Positions 48,730-61,390 of a DNA stretch of 64,000 bases are shown here, one piece after another. The position numbers were made by a program, and so were the translations under genes. The stretch covers positions 1,116,001 through 1,180,000 of the forward strand of contig JBBMOL010000193.1 of the NCBI GenBank assembly GCA_037954665.1. The letters are read 5' to 3'. This stretch comes from Laguncularia racemosa (Eukaryota; Streptophyta; Magnoliopsida; Myrtales; Combretaceae). How positions within the stretch are numbered: the stretch's first letter is position 1; every line of letters begins with the position of its first letter. The notes below the pieces were generated by a model. The model had not been told where the DNA came from, made no database searches, and saw only the letters and a list, made by a program, of their open reading frames with translations.

Positions 48730-49980
48730 AGCCTTATAAAATCTAACCTTAAAAAAATAAAAAAGAAAAAACGTAAATGTTGATTAGTTCAACTTAAGCT
48801 TGATAATTGATAAAACAATTCTATAAAACCCTAAATTCTAACATAGGCAAAACCATGAATCAAAAGTAAAAAGAAGAAGGGAAGAAAAAAAAAGATGAAA
48901 CTAGACCAAAGCAATCTAAGTAGTTAACCACTCTTACTATCCGGGTAACCACTTTAAATAGTATGAAATGGGGTTTTATTATACCACACCTATAGGAACT
49001 CGTTAGGGCCAACAAAACAAAATGTTTCATTTCTTTATCAAATATTCTCCATTTCATAATAAGAAACAACAAATTCAGCACGAAAGGTTAGTAGTTTCTC
49101 TAACTTTCCCTATAGATACCCACGATGGTAGACTCATCCAATTCCAAAGATGCTACGTTCCACTATCTTCTTTTTAGCGAATGAAAATGACTCCCACTCC
49201 AATAATATCATCTATAATTGACGACTTTTTTCTTTGGGAAAAAGAAGAAGAAAATAAATAGAAACAAACAAAAAGACTTCTTCCATATCCAATTATTTGT
49301 AGAATCTCAACCATCCATCAGGACGATAGGGCTAGACAGATCTTGAATGCAAAAGCAAATTACGTTCATTCATTCCTTTTTCTTCTAAAAGCACTCACAT
49401 TTAGTTTCACAAAATATAATATAATATATAATATTATATATTATATGACTGAAAGTAACTTATGAACCGGCTGTGATATTTTTACAAAGTTTAATTTCAA
49501 ACATTGCTATGATCAATTTTTAGTAAAATTACAAAGAACAAGTTATACTATAAGTTCATATACTTTTGTGAGCTATTATTTATAATTATAAACTTCAAAG
49601 AAATCTACTAACTATAATATAGAGGTATGAACTGTAGAATCTTTATGAAATTTTTAGTGATTTTAGAAAATACATTGTATGAAGTTATAAACATGAGTAA
49701 AAAGATGAGCTTACAGTTTTATCCAAATTTGAGATTCACTATAAACTTATTTCTCTCCTAAATGAAATAGTAATATGGTACATAATCCTATATAAAAGTT
49801 AGGTGCCTAATATTCTAGTGCATATGCCATCCAATTTTATATGAAATAAAACAATGGACACTCTGATAGATCAAAATCATTTATTAGACAAACTAAAAGG
49901 AAATTGAATTCTTTGTGCAAGCTAGGACTAAAGTTTGAGAACAAAAATTGTGTGGGGGCATAAAGCGCATAATTTATGTG
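48730..49980. other. Intergenic, nothing recognised
   Basis: AT-rich, with a TA-type simple repeat at about 49417-49445. Short open frames without family motifs. Confidence 0.5.
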
Positions 49981-49989
49981 AGTGATTGA

Positions 49990-50370
49990 AGGAAAACGAT
50001 TAGAACTCATAATTTTTTTATGTTCTTTGGAAAAAAATTAGATTTAGATAAGCTGCAAATTCCCTAAGTTGATCAACATAGCCATATCTCCTTAGTACTA
50101 ACATCCGGGTGGAAAGAAATACTAGATAATGACATGAGTGCTCTCCCAAATCTTATGCTGGAGCCTTTGGAGGAAGAAGCAGTGGAGCTATTCGAGAAAA
50201 TTGTACGATATAATATAAAGTATGAATCAACACAGGAACTCTTTTAAAAGCAATTAGTTGAGAGATGTGTAGGTTTGCTAGGATTTATAGTCCCTCTTGC
50301 TAGAAAGTTGAGGAAACTCCCTTTGTCATCTTGGAATGATAATTTGAAAAATCTAAAATTGATTAAATAA
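49990..50370 (+). pseudogene. NB-ARC fragment of a CC-NBS-LRR resistance gene
   Basis: Plus-strand reading gives a run of NB-ARC landmarks. KKLDLDKLQIP follows the kinase-2 site (families: LDDVW--LDL--IGIP). LTSGWKEILDNDM corresponds to the RNBS-B region (families: LTSR---VL---M). LMLEPLEEEAVELFEKIV matches RNBS-C (L-EEEAW-LF-K), and LVERCVGLLGFIVPLARKLR is the GLPL motif region with GLLG for GLPL. LSSWNDNLKNLK follows. Frame changes and stops break it, and it ends at a TAA at 50370. The P-loop and all LRRs are absent. Live proteins of this family bind ATP/ADP and signal immune recognition; this is only a gene scrap. Confidence 0.65.
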
Positions 50371-50436
50371 TGCGATCAAATACATATCTTTCCCATTTAC
50401 ATATGGCATCCACAAACTTCCTCAAGGATTAATCAT

Positions 50437-51071
50437 GGGTGTAGGCCTGTAGTGATAGTTCTCATAATAATTCATATTCTAATGTATTAAGTGTATTAAG
50501 GGGGTCAAGTACTATGTTGTTACTTGTGGACTTAAATTGTATTACAAAATGGTATATGTGTTTTAGTATTGTATAATGCATGTGATACTTGCTCATGTTT
50601 GTTCATGTGTGTGTATTTGTGTTATACATATTAGGTATTAGCTCACCATTCAAGGAATTTTTTTTAGATGTAGGTACCGAGAGTGTTGATAACATAGAAG
50701 GAAATCTAGGAGTGAACGAACCACGTTGGAAGGAAGAAAATGATTATCACTACTATTATGGAGAGTAGAACTTAGAATGACTTTATTATTTGATTAGAAC
50801 AAATAAAGGTTTTCTAGAGAATATGTAATTGAAATTTTATAAACTTTTGCTGCATTAGATATTCATTATGGATTTATGTTAAATTGGTTTCAAGGTTGAA
50901 GGATAGATTGAAATGTTTTTATATCGTGATGTTATTATTGTTGATACTTAATGAAAATTTGCAGAAATTGTAAGATTAAGAGGTATCAGAGTTGATTAGA
51001 GTCTTAATGTGTTCTTATGTAATAAAGACACGTGATGAGTAGTAGTGCAGCTTGGGCTTCGAGGCATTACA
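50437..51071 (+). repeat. LTR relic of the same family as 37309-45213, opposite orientation
   Basis: The reverse complement of the LTRs at 37309 and 43249 aligns through gggtgtaggcctgtagt, aatgtattaagtgtattaag, cttgtggacttaaattgtatt, tttgttcatgtgtgtgtatt, attagctcacc, tttttagatgtaggt and acacgtgatgagtagtagtg. It ends in gaggcattaca (51071), which equals the LTR end ...ggcgttaca. It is the R-U5 part only, truncated on its left by the NB-ARC scrap. No internal element sequence adjoins it. Confidence 0.8.
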
Positions 51072-51188
51072 TTTTTCCTTTCCAGTAAGTCACTTCTCAC
51101 AATATAAATTCTTACTTTCTCTCATTTCTGTTGTAGTGAATAAAAAGAAAAAGAAAGATAGACAGGCATAGGAAAAACAAAAACAGAG

Positions 51189-52189
51189 ATGAAGGTGATA
51201 GAGAATATCAGAGGGAGTGATGGCAAAATAGTGTTTTCGCTTGTGCTCTTGCCACCGGGGTCAAAGGATGGTGTTGAAGAAGTTGTCAATAAAATAGCGC
51301 GTGTAGTTGCACATGATCCAGAATTCTGTGACATAAGATGGCGTGCAGGTTTAGGTAACGAGGAACTTACGTGAGACATAGCCAACAGGATGCAAAACAT
51401 GTTGCATGTCGAGACCATGATGCATCTTACCTGCGTTAACTTGCCTGTCGATAGGATAGATCAGGCACTCTCTGCAATTATGTCCAATGGCATACAGAAT
51501 GTCCTTGCATTCCGGGATGATCCCTCGAATGCTGGAATAACAGCGATACAGTTTTAGGATGGTTTCATGTGTGCCCTTGATTTGGTCAAGTATGTTCGTG
51601 CCAAGTATGGAGATTACTTTGGTATCACCATAGCTGGATATCCACGTATGGGTTTATGCCCTAGCCAATATTGTCAACGAAATGATTAATTGAATTTAGA
51701 TTATTTTAGAACTAATTGTAAATACAACCCTTATAATACAAGTCAGAAATGAACAGAACCCTAGACCTTGAAAGCTATATATCTCGTGAATTTTGAAAAT
51801 GTATATATATACTCTAAACTGATTAACATCGGTTTAAGGGTTATTTGCATATTGGTAAAAGTTATGATCATGTTTTAGCGTTTTTAGGATTATTTACAGT
51901 TGGATAGCTAACTATTTATTACGACTTATAGAGGCTCACCAAGATGTGATTGAAAGTGATGGTGTCGCAACGCTAAGAAGCTTACCCTAAAGATCTGGCC
52001 TACGTGAAGAGGAAGGTGGATGCTGGAGCAGAAGTCATCATCACTCAGCTCTTCTTTGAACTAGATATTTTCTTAAAGTTCATCAATGACTATCGAAAAA
52101 TCGGAATCACCTGCCCCATTGTCCCAGGAATTTTTCTTATTAGTAAATACAACAGCTTAATGCGCATGACTACAATGTGCAAAACCAAG
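51189..52189 (+). pseudogene. Truncated methylenetetrahydrofolate reductase (MTHFR) pseudogene
   Basis: The first part of plant MTHFR, which reduces methylene-THF to methyl-THF for methionine synthesis. Exon 1 (51189-51645) starts MKVIENIRGSDGKIVFS and holds [54 protein letters not shown] and AGYP. Exon 2 (51932-52189) starts EAHQDVIESDGVATL and holds [20 protein letters not shown] then GITCPIVPG. Lesions include stops after ELT and after IQF, a one-base insertion near 51985, and diverged residues at conserved places (FSLVLLPPG for FSFEFFPP). The copy stops at the exon 2 donor; the rest of the gene is not found downstream. The intron is kept, so this arose by DNA duplication and not from mRNA. 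Confidence 0.92.
51646..51931 (+). other. Retained intron of the MTHFR pseudogene
   Basis: 286 bases, from gtatgg to ttatag. It splits the Glu codon of the AGYPEAH motif. The exon base before the donor is C where G is expected. Plant-like AT-rich composition. Confidence 0.75.
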
Positions 52190-53930
52190 GTAATTTGACA
52201 ACTTCATTTTGGTGAATGATGGTCTACTAAACATGATATCACTATTCTCATGAGCCTGTTTCAGTTTGTTTACTAGTTAGAACATGTGTTGGAAAGTGGC
52301 AAAATTGGGAAAGATGATGGAGGGTTGAGTATTTCGTGTTAGCAAATAACTTATATTGTTGTTTTACATCTGTATCGGTTTTGCATTGGTTTCGTGTTTC
52401 TTCAGTATCTCTTATGTTTATAGGTTATTTTTATTTTACAAAGACTTGTTTTCAAGTCCATATGAAATCCATACTAAAATGATGAGCCAAAAATACGCTA
52501 AGATGATATCCTTTGCCTAACCTAGAATTACAAATGGTTTTCTAAATTGTTGTGCTTGGAGATTCTCTTGGGTGATAATCACCTAAAAAAGAGAACAAGT
52601 TAGGCTCAAAAGAATGTTGAAGGTGGTTCCGACATATCATTCCGATACCTAAATAAGTATAAGTGTGTTTATGAAACTAATAAACTAGAGAGAGTATGAA
52701 ATTAAGATTTCAAGTCTAGATTGAAGTATTGTCAACCCCTACTTATAGGTATTGGGTTGAGACAACTTGGTAGGTACATTAATGGTGTGGTAGGTGCATC
52801 TATCTCATATTTCGTGTCTATGCTACTTCCCATGCAAGCTGCACCTTTTTATATCCCCTTGTCTATCGAGCATGCGTGGTAGACCTAAGCTCATGCTTAG
52901 ACTGAGTTGTGAATTGGAGCTCAAATTGATCTCAGTTCTTTGATCAGGGTCTAGGAGCTTAGATTTTGATCTTTGAAGCTCAATTGTAGGCTTAAGTAGA
53001 TTGGACTAAGCCTAGGAGGCCTAAGTCCAAAAAGTGCTATTAACACTTTACCCTTAGTGGTGACTTGGTTGGCAAGGAAAGTAGGTGATAACATGAGCTT
53101 CTAAGGTCCTTAAGACCAGTTGATAATTAAGACAAGCTCTTTGTTGGGGTCATCGACTTAGCTTTTGACTCGATGATGTTGTTATTTAGGTGTGCATGGA
53201 GTAATCGAGTAGGTGAGTGGCTAAGATGGGCTTTACCCATGTTAGTAGAATTAGCAAAGAGGGGATAGTCTTGAGCTAGTACTTTAGGGGGTGTGGGGGT
53301 GAGGGCAAGCAAGTGATTTGCCAAGCTATTATGTCTTACCCCTTAGGCTGAGTTAAATTGGTGATGGCCCTCATAGATTGTTTAAGTGAGTGGTTGAGCT
53401 AAGCTTCACCTATGTTGATAACATGATAAGAAGATTTTCTTAAGCTGGCATCCAAAGGGATAAAGTTGAGTAGGCAATATATTGAGTTATACCTTACTTT
53501 TGCCCCCACTATTAGACTAGGCACTCTGAAAATTCCCTACAACCTTTGATTTGAGGTTATAGGAACTTCTTAAAGAAGTCCTTAATTTAATTTAAGTAGG
53601 AACATAAATTTTAGCACATTTAATGCTAGGAATATCTATCTTATCGAATTCGTGAGGTTTGTGCATGTCAAGCACATACACCAGATCCTCACTATCCATT
53701 TAAATCATGTGACATGTGTTGAGATTCGATCAGAAGCATCATGTCATGTCGCTTCAATTAATTGTCTCTTCATTTCCCATGCTATTGCCTATGTATATCA
53801 GTCCATGGCTTCATTTTGATGCTTTCATCTTTTTTGACATCTCTTCCTCTATTCTCGAGCATAAGATTTCAATTTCTCTTACGATTTTGACTGATCTTTT
53901 CAACTTTCACATTCTTTTCTCACTTTTCAT
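52190..53930. other. Intergenic, nothing recognised
   Basis: Starts with a good donor-like gtaatt after exon 2, so the first part may be the next MTHFR intron. I searched for later MTHFR exons and saw none. No other gene. Confidence 0.5.
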
Positions 53931-53939
53931 TTGAAAAAT

Positions 53940-56600
53940 ATATGGTGGTTGTATCTTCTTCCTCTTCTTAGATGCTCTTTAATAGAGAGAGTGAGAGGGG
54001 TACTCCCTTTAGGTGTGAAAGAAATCTCACAGTAGTCATTCAACACGGTTGAAGCATCAAGTGGAGAGGAGTTGGAGTGGAACATTGATAAGTTAGCGGT
54101 GATAACACAAATCCCCAAGGACATCTACCTTAACGATGGCAAGGATACAAAGCCATTGTGGCCTACATACATAGTAATGGAGGATGGAAACACTTTAATG
54201 ACATTAAGAGTACCCTCACATATGAGGAGCTCGTGAACCTTAGGAAGATTTTAACCTATGCCCTTTGGGGTAGAAGTTAGAGCATCCTTAAGCAAAAGAT
54301 AAGGTTACTCTCATTGTAGGGCATCACTTCCACCTATATATCAAGCATTTAGAGTTTGGCTACAAGCTCCATTATTTGAATTCTAGAAGGCATTCTTCTT
54401 ATACCGCCTAGTCTCATCAATGCAACACATACCAAATGCATGCAAGCTATTGATTGCGTTCAAGGCATTATGCAAGCATTTAGTGCTATGAGTTACTCCT
54501 TAACTACTAAGATACTTCTACAAGCTAAAGAGGATCAATAGATGAGCAGTACTATTTGACAAGCTGACCTCGTTGGGTGTTGTTAATTAACTTAGGCTCC
54601 TTGGTACATGATTGGAAGAACAAGTTTTTAATGATGACCGCTGAAGAGGATTTAAAATTTTAGACGCTGGTTTAATTCGATTAAGACTTCATCAATCTAA
54701 TCTCTAGGTCCTAGTGATAGAGCTATAGTAGATTGGCTCCTCACTAAACTAAGGAGGAGGTCAGGCAGTTTCTAGAACACTTTAAGGTTATTGATGAGTA
54801 CTGTATGATGGGAAGTTGACAACAAGTGTGCTCATCTAACATAAAGGAGGTATGTCTACTACCATTGCTATGCTGATGTGAGCTGTTGTGGAGAGGTTGT
54901 TCATCAATCTATTAGGGGATAGGGTCTCCTTAAAAGCTTATGCTAGTCACAAAATATTGATTTTGTCCTTTGTTACATCTTCTTCTAACTATTCTTTACT
55001 TTATGTAGATATATAGCTAAAGGAATGCTTTGCTTTTGGCATGCTAGCTAGGTGTAAGGCCATTGTCAATTGAAGGAGGGCGAGAAGGTTGCTAGTCAGG
55101 CTACTCAAAAAAAGGTGCTTCCTCTAAAGTCTTGGAATGTGCGTTAATAATAAGGTATGAAGATGTCTCGACTCTAACAGCTTAGCTTACTAAGCACCTA
55201 AGGTTGACCCTTTAGCAAGGTTAAGGCTTAAAGAGAAGACTAGAAATGGAGCTAGTCAAGGCACAAAGAAGAGGCTTAGGATGAGTTCATGCAAGTGGAC
55301 CTCGAGTTTAAGTCTCCTAAGTATAGGGCTCAAAGGAGGGATGTTGATCTGAACCCCATGTTAAGGAGAGGGTCGACAAGGTAGCCATGTTGGTCCTTAG
55401 GCTGGTTGAATCTATTAGGGCTAAGGACAACATTTTTTAACTTAACTAGGAAGTCTCCAACTTAAACTTTATACTAGCGATGGTAAGGAGAGCTTGAACT
55501 CTAAAAGGGCCTATCTTAAGACGTAAGCAGCCTCAAGGAGAGCTTTTAGGGGGTATCTAAGGAGCTAGTGGAGAGGCTGATTTGTGCTAAGCTCTACAAC
55601 ATAAGTGTTTTTTTCTTTGTCGTTTTTCTTTGTCTTTACTTTATTTTTATTTGTCATCTAACCTTGCTTCCATTGCTTTGCAGTTCTCAATGCACTTGAT
55701 GTAGTCGTTTGGCTTGTGAGGCTTAGACCTTGAGTAGGTAAGAGAGTTCCATAGGGAGCATTATCTTCTTAAATGGAAGCACTAGAGGCACTAGGTAAAG
55801 TTTTTTAACAATAGACCTATGTTGATGCAGAGAGCAAAGGTGGTAGTGGTTAAAGTCCAAAGCGTCCAAGCCAAAGCTTAATGAAGGGTTATTGCAGCTG
55901 ATGAGCTCCAATTGAGGGCTAAAGTTGAGGTAAAGACCTTGAGGGCTTAAGTAGAGTGTGAAGCCCAAACTAACATTATGTTAAATGCCATGGTCAACCA
56001 ACTAGAGCAATGTGACCAACATCTCCTTAGCCAATTAGTTAAGATGTAGAAGTAACTGCAAGCTCAAGAGGCTAACTACATTGCAATAAGCAAAATCTTC
56101 AAGAGGAGATTGAGTGGCTTTAGATTAAGGCTGATTGGATTGAGTTTTTTTATCAAATTGAGCAAGGTAGATATAAAGAATGTGCTCTTCAACAAGATAA
56201 TAGAGAGTGATGAATGAGCAGTCCTCCAAGAGAAGAAGCTCATAGAAAGCGTTAAGACAATTAGGTCAGAGGTTTAAATTTTGCCTTGAATATGATATGA
56301 GTTGCCTAGCCTTTTATGATGGTGAGGAGGTCAAGGCATCGAGGTAGCTGAAGGTAAGAAAGCTACTAAAGATGGCTTTGAGGGCGAGGTGTTGCCTAAT
56401 GGTCATAGTTACATTGTTACAGAAGAGTCTTATGCTGAAGAGTAGGTTCATGCAACTAAAGAGCAAGGCCAAGACCAAGATGTTAAAGATCTTCCTTCTC
56501 TTCCTCCCTTTAATTGAGTTTGCTCCTACCAAACAAGAAATTACTTCAAATGTTGACGAAGTTTTTGAGCATCTAATGAAGGCTACTCTAGAGAACTAGG
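53940..56600 (+). pseudogene. Unassigned degenerate coding relic with coiled-coil part
   Basis: The plus strand shows patches of coding character in shifting frames, with many stops. Near 53940 it begins MVVVSSSSS, a start seen in some retrotransposon gag-like proteins. Around 54600 it reads WKNKFFMMTAEEDLKF in mixed frames. Between about 55820 and 56250 there is an extended Lys/Glu/Gln-rich coiled coil (VEVKTLRA, MVNQLEQCDQHLLSQLV), then FCLEYDMSCLAFYDGEEVKA and an acidic, low-complexity tail to 56598. This layout resembles the gypsy-type putative transposase/gag family of plants, but no single motif is firm. I do not assign a function. Confidence 0.3.
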
Positions 56601-57046
56601 GAGCTCTTTGTCTTTTGCTTTTTTTGTACTTCTTCTTTTTTCCTTTGACTTATGTAGCTTTCTTTTGTTAAGGTTGGGATGCTAACCTAAATTAATGTAT
56701 TTGTACTTAAACGGAATGAATGAAGGAATTTTTCTAAGTGTTCTTACTCTTTCTTTTTTTTTTTGGTATTGTTTTATGTCTTTCTTCTTTCTTTTTTCTC
56801 TACATGTTTAAGGAGTATTCAAATGTTTAGACTGAAGTCTTATCAACAAGTTACTAGTGTGGTAAGAGAGTATAAGTCTCCCTTTAATGTGACCTAAAGA
56901 GTTAAGTGCTTTGACATCTAAGGTGGTTAAGCAGCACGAGAAATCATTTTCTTTTTCTTAATGTTATTAGAAACTTGATATTATCAAGAATTCATTTGTC
57001 AAGGCACTAGCATAGACATAAGGGTTTGTTTGCGTGAGTGCTAGTA

Positions 57047-57195
57047 GGGACTTGATGTAGTGAGGTCATTAGAAGTCCATTACCTTAAAAGAGGTTAGGA
57101 CTTGATGAAGTGGGGTGCGGTCATTAGAGTCCATTCACCTCAAAAGAAGCTAGGACTTAATGAATTTGTAGTCCATTTACCTTGAAAGAGGTTGG
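57047..57195. repeat. Three-unit imperfect tandem repeat, period ~50 bp
   Basis: Units start with taggacttgatg or a close form (57047, 57097 and 57151) and contain gtccatt-acct-aaaagaggtt. They differ by small indels. Confidence 0.75.
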
Positions 57196-58109
57196 GAATA
57201 AGAATGAAATTTAACTATAAGGTGTAGTACAAGCTTGTAATGTAAAAGTGAAAAATAAGTTTTCTCAAGCTTGAAAATTTCCATCTTTTGATTCCAATTC
57301 ATATTATAACTTGCTCATCTAATATGAAACACTCGACCATAAATCAAATGATTCTTATGAAAATTTTTGAAAAGGAGTTTTTAAGAGTTGTTCCTAACCA
57401 AAATAAGAGAAAAAGGTTCAAAATCAAATGGGTGGATTAATTTCTAAACTAGCTACTAGTTTGATCAAAGAACCAAAAATTATGGATTTGGAGACTTAAA
57501 TTTTAAAACTCAATTAAGTTACTAAAAATAATTTTTGAAAATAAAAGGGCTTTTATTTCATGATAAAATTGTTATTTATTTTTTATTTTATTATTTTTTA
57601 GAGAAACAATTATTTATGGAAAAAGAAAATGTTTTTTTTTTTTTTTAATTTGTGGCTATCCCGTAGGTTTCTATGTAAATGCTAGCTGGAATTAGACCTC
57701 TATAGTTCATTATTTTTATTTTTTACCTTTTTAGAAAAAAAAAAACTATAAACCTTAATTTGAAGGTTCAATTTTGCAAAAACCTAAAAAAGATCCTAAA
57801 TTTGTAAACAAACCCTCCCCCCCTTTTTAAAGAACTAAATGGGAAAACTTTGAAGGATGATTTGCAGGTAAATGAAATCGATTTTATTGTGATTTTTTTT
57901 TTTGTTAAAAAAAATCGAGTAGCTAAGAAGAATAGAATTACTGGTTTATAATTATTATTTTTTATGTACGTTTAAATTTATCATATCTCCTAAAAAACAC
58001 AAGGAACTCGTTAGTCATAACATACACATAATCAACAAAGGCAATGAATCATGAATTTTTAGTAAAAGAGGCAAACTTTCAAGGAAATAAACAATATTTC
58101 TATAAAATA

Positions 58110-58330
58110 TAAAATATGTAAAATATACAGTTTTATAGACAATGTGATAAATACGTAATTCATGTGAAAAATATATTAAATAGGGTCTTTCTATGATAAG
58201 TATGCTAAAGATACAATTTTCATGAATAATATCTAAGTGTGCAATTATTATGAGAAATAAATGCTAAATATGCAATTGCTATAAAAAATGCTGGCATGCA
58301 ATTATTACGAAAAATATGCTAATATTATAT
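58110..58330. repeat. Short degenerate repeats, unit ~30 bp
   Basis: Forms such as tatgcaattattacgaaaaatatgcta recur about five to six times with drift (for example 58190, 58220, 58250, 58280 and 58300). Low-complexity AT-rich background makes the edges soft. Confidence 0.5.
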
Positions 58331-60589
58331 AAATAAAAAAAGAGGTGCCTTTTTCTTAGAAAGAAACAAAATACAATCTATGCTAATTATAGATAAAGAT
58401 GTAATAAGGCAATTGCTAGGAGATGCAACGTGTATTGTAATTATAAAAAAGATTTTTTTTTAAATAATGAATTGCGGGATTGACCACATATATACATATT
58501 TTTTTAAATATATAAATACGCAAAGATAAGCAAATCGCAAACAAATAATAAGCAACCCAACTTTCTATCTTCTTCTAAGAAACATACAAAAGTGTAAATA
58601 ACAACTTTTATTATTATATACATAAACAACATACAGAAATAAGCAAATAATCCAAAATTTTATCTTTTACATTAGTAACAGGCAAGGATAAACAAATAAA
58701 CAAAACAACATGCAAAGACTAGTAAGTATATAAACCTGGAAATAATATGGAATTATAGTGCATAATTTACATTAGAAGCATTAAAGTAACAAATAAATAG
58801 ATAAATTCAAAGCATTAAGATATGATAAAAGCCGCTAGTAACCATAACATATATAGCAAACTTAAATAATATGCCAAAGTATACTAAATATTAGAGCCAG
58901 AATTTAAAAAAAAAAAGAATTTTTAAAATATGATAAAAGTTGCTATAATTTTTGGAATTTTTTTTTCATTTAACAAATCATGTCAAAAGGCAATTATTAA
59001 TGTCAATAACTCGCCTAGAGATCAATACAAGATGAAAGAACTCTAAATTCTACATGAAGCATCAATCTATTGACCAATACACAACATTTACAATTCTAGA
59101 AAATTTTTATGTTTACATTTTTAATTAATTTTCAGATATGTTTATATGTAAAATGTCACTAAATCACGCTATTAGTATTTAAAAGTTATCGCAAGATACA
59201 AGTTTATCCAGATATGTCATAGCATATAAAACAACTTACATACACACACAACCAAAAAAAAAAAAAAAAAGCGTTTCCCATTCTAATAGTTTAATAAAGA
59301 AAAATGAAAACTTAAAAATTTTTATACATATAAATATATTCTCCAAAAGATGACATGAAAAAACTTGTAATCAATACAGTGGTAACAATATCAAATTATT
59401 CAAAATCATATCAAAGAAAAAATGATAATAAATAATTTGAAAAAAATAAAAATAAAATAAAATAAAATAAAAAGTGAACTTTTGTGAAGTTTACAAAAGT
59501 AAGAACTAAAAACCTACACAAAAATAACCAAATTAGTTGATGTGAAATGATTAAAAGAATGAAATAGTTTGGGGTTTTTGATTGCTAGGTGCTCCTAATC
59601 TTATATTCAGTTTCAATTTGTATTGAGTTAGTCGATACTAATACCAAATCTAGAGAGAGAAACACTAAGGTTTGAAGCTTCGGTTCTATAATGAGAAAAT
59701 AAGCCTCTCTTATGGGGGTGTGATTTTTTGTTGAAATTTTTTATTTTTGAGTTGCATCCTTTACGGAAGAAAAAAAAAAACTTGACTATTTATTTCATCT
59801 CAAGATTGTTAAAAATCCCAACTTTTATTAAAAGACCCATTGTTTGTATATCTCTTTGTTTGTCTGATTTAATTAATTAATTTTTTTATTTCATTTGATT
59901 ATTGTTTAGGAACAAAACTTTATTAAGTATTTAATCTTATCAAAAAGAAATTCAATTGACAATGTTCCAACTTTGAGGTTAGAAGGTCAAAAGCCACTAA
60001 CTTTTTATTTCTTCATCTCTATTCAAAATAGTGAAAGAAGAAGGACATTGGCCAGCTTTACACAACATGCACCAATCACAAAAAATAAAAATAAAAAGCT
60101 TAAAGCACCTACCTAAGCTTAAACCCATGACATTCCACTTAAGCAAGTAGCATCTCTCCAAATTAGCTATTGCATTATTCTCATAAGGCCTTGCATTATT
60201 ATTTTATTTAATATCTCTCTCTGTAGTTGATTTTCAAACCCCTATTAACTTTAGGCTTAGAAACTAATCCAAGTCATTTTCTGTGATTTTCTCTTCTTTC
60301 TTTCTTTTAAAATTTTTCATCTTCTTTTTTTTTTGTTCTATTAATTTTCACTCTTTTTTTGTCTTTTCTTTTTTTTTTTAATTTTAATTAATTAATTTTT
60401 TACTTGTTTTGGTATTTTCTATTTTTTGATTTAATTTTTTTAACTTAAGGAACTAAGCTATATTAAAGAGAGGGTAAAAATGAAGTATCTATAAGTTTCA
60501 TTATAAAGGTCTATATTACATGATTTCCTTTTACACTTAATCAAAATATGGCCTATCTTTCTATAAACTAGGTTTCTTGGTTAAATGAC

Positions 60590-60930
60590 CATATGCTTGA
60601 CCTTCTTGTCGTAGTAGCAAGTAGCTTGATGTTGGTATGCCACTACCCAAGCTCTGGCAAGCTTAGTTTTGGCAAGCATTGTTGTTGTCTTCTTTATCTC
60701 AACTTTGCTTGGCTCACCTCCTTTATGTAGGTCATTCCATGAAGTTGTTAGGATCAGCAATATATTCCTTGAGATATCCTCGTTGGATGAAGTCCTCAAG
60801 GGCATTCTTAAGCTAATAACATTCATCTGTCTTGTGAACCCTATCTTTGTAGAAGTCACAACATTTATTGGAGCTTCACTTATTTAGATTACCCTTAAGG
60901 CATGATGGTTTAGGCAATACACCTTTGCTA
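60590..60930 (-). pseudogene. Ty3/gypsy gag C-terminal relic
   Basis: The minus strand reads CCDFYKDRVHKTDECY then LKNALEDFIQRGYLKEYI. This is the zinc-knuckle-like region common in Tat/Athila-type gag proteins (families: C-FH-D-GH-TE-C--LK--IE-LI--G-L-E). One stop lies between Tyr and Leu (Q position). No pol sequence adjoins it in this window. Confidence 0.7.
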
Positions 60931-61136
60931 CAAACTTCCATAAAGATGTCACTTACTAGTTGATTTAGTGGGATGTATGTAGTGACACTTGGAATGGCAC
61001 ATTGTTGATCTCTAGCACCACTATCTAAGGATGACCTTTATCCATTCTTGGGCTAAGTTGGTCCTTCATAGATTTGGTTGATATCCTTTTGAGCTAGTAT
61101 AGTCCTTTATAGATTTGGTTGATATCATTCCTTCCT

Positions 61137-61390
61137 AAAAGTAGTTGAATCATCCTAGAATGATGTTTGCAACATCCATGGTTTGTTTAAATTTCAAACG
61201 AAGTTGCAAAGACTTAAAAATACTTTTATGGAAATGAAATAAAACAGTTTATGGAAATGAAATAAAAGTAGTTGAATCATCCTAGAATGAAGTTTGCAAC
61301 ATCCATGGTTTGTTTAAATTTCAAATGAAGTTGCAAAGACTTAAAAATACTTTATGGAAATGAAATAAAACACTTTATGGAAATATACAT
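61137..61390. repeat. Tandem duplication, period 127 bp
   Basis: The block aaaagtagttgaatcatcc at 61137 is repeated from 61264 with few changes (gatgtttg/gaagtttg, caaacgaag/caaatgaag). Both copies end in tatggaaatgaaataaaac. Just upstream (about 61060-61125) a ~40-base unit with atagatttggttgatatc is also doubled. Confidence 0.9.

Larger units (their letters stand above)
56601..60580. other. Long AT-rich non-coding stretch
   Basis: No gene found. It holds a three-unit repeat (57047-57195), a set of short degenerate repeats (58110-58330) and many homopolymers. Very high AT content from 57.5 to 59.5 kb. Confidence 0.6.

Noticed and set aside
51122..51418. 98-codon minus-strand frame over the MTHFR pseudogene
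   Set aside because: It is the antisense shadow of exon 1; the plus-strand reading matches MTHFR from its start codon.
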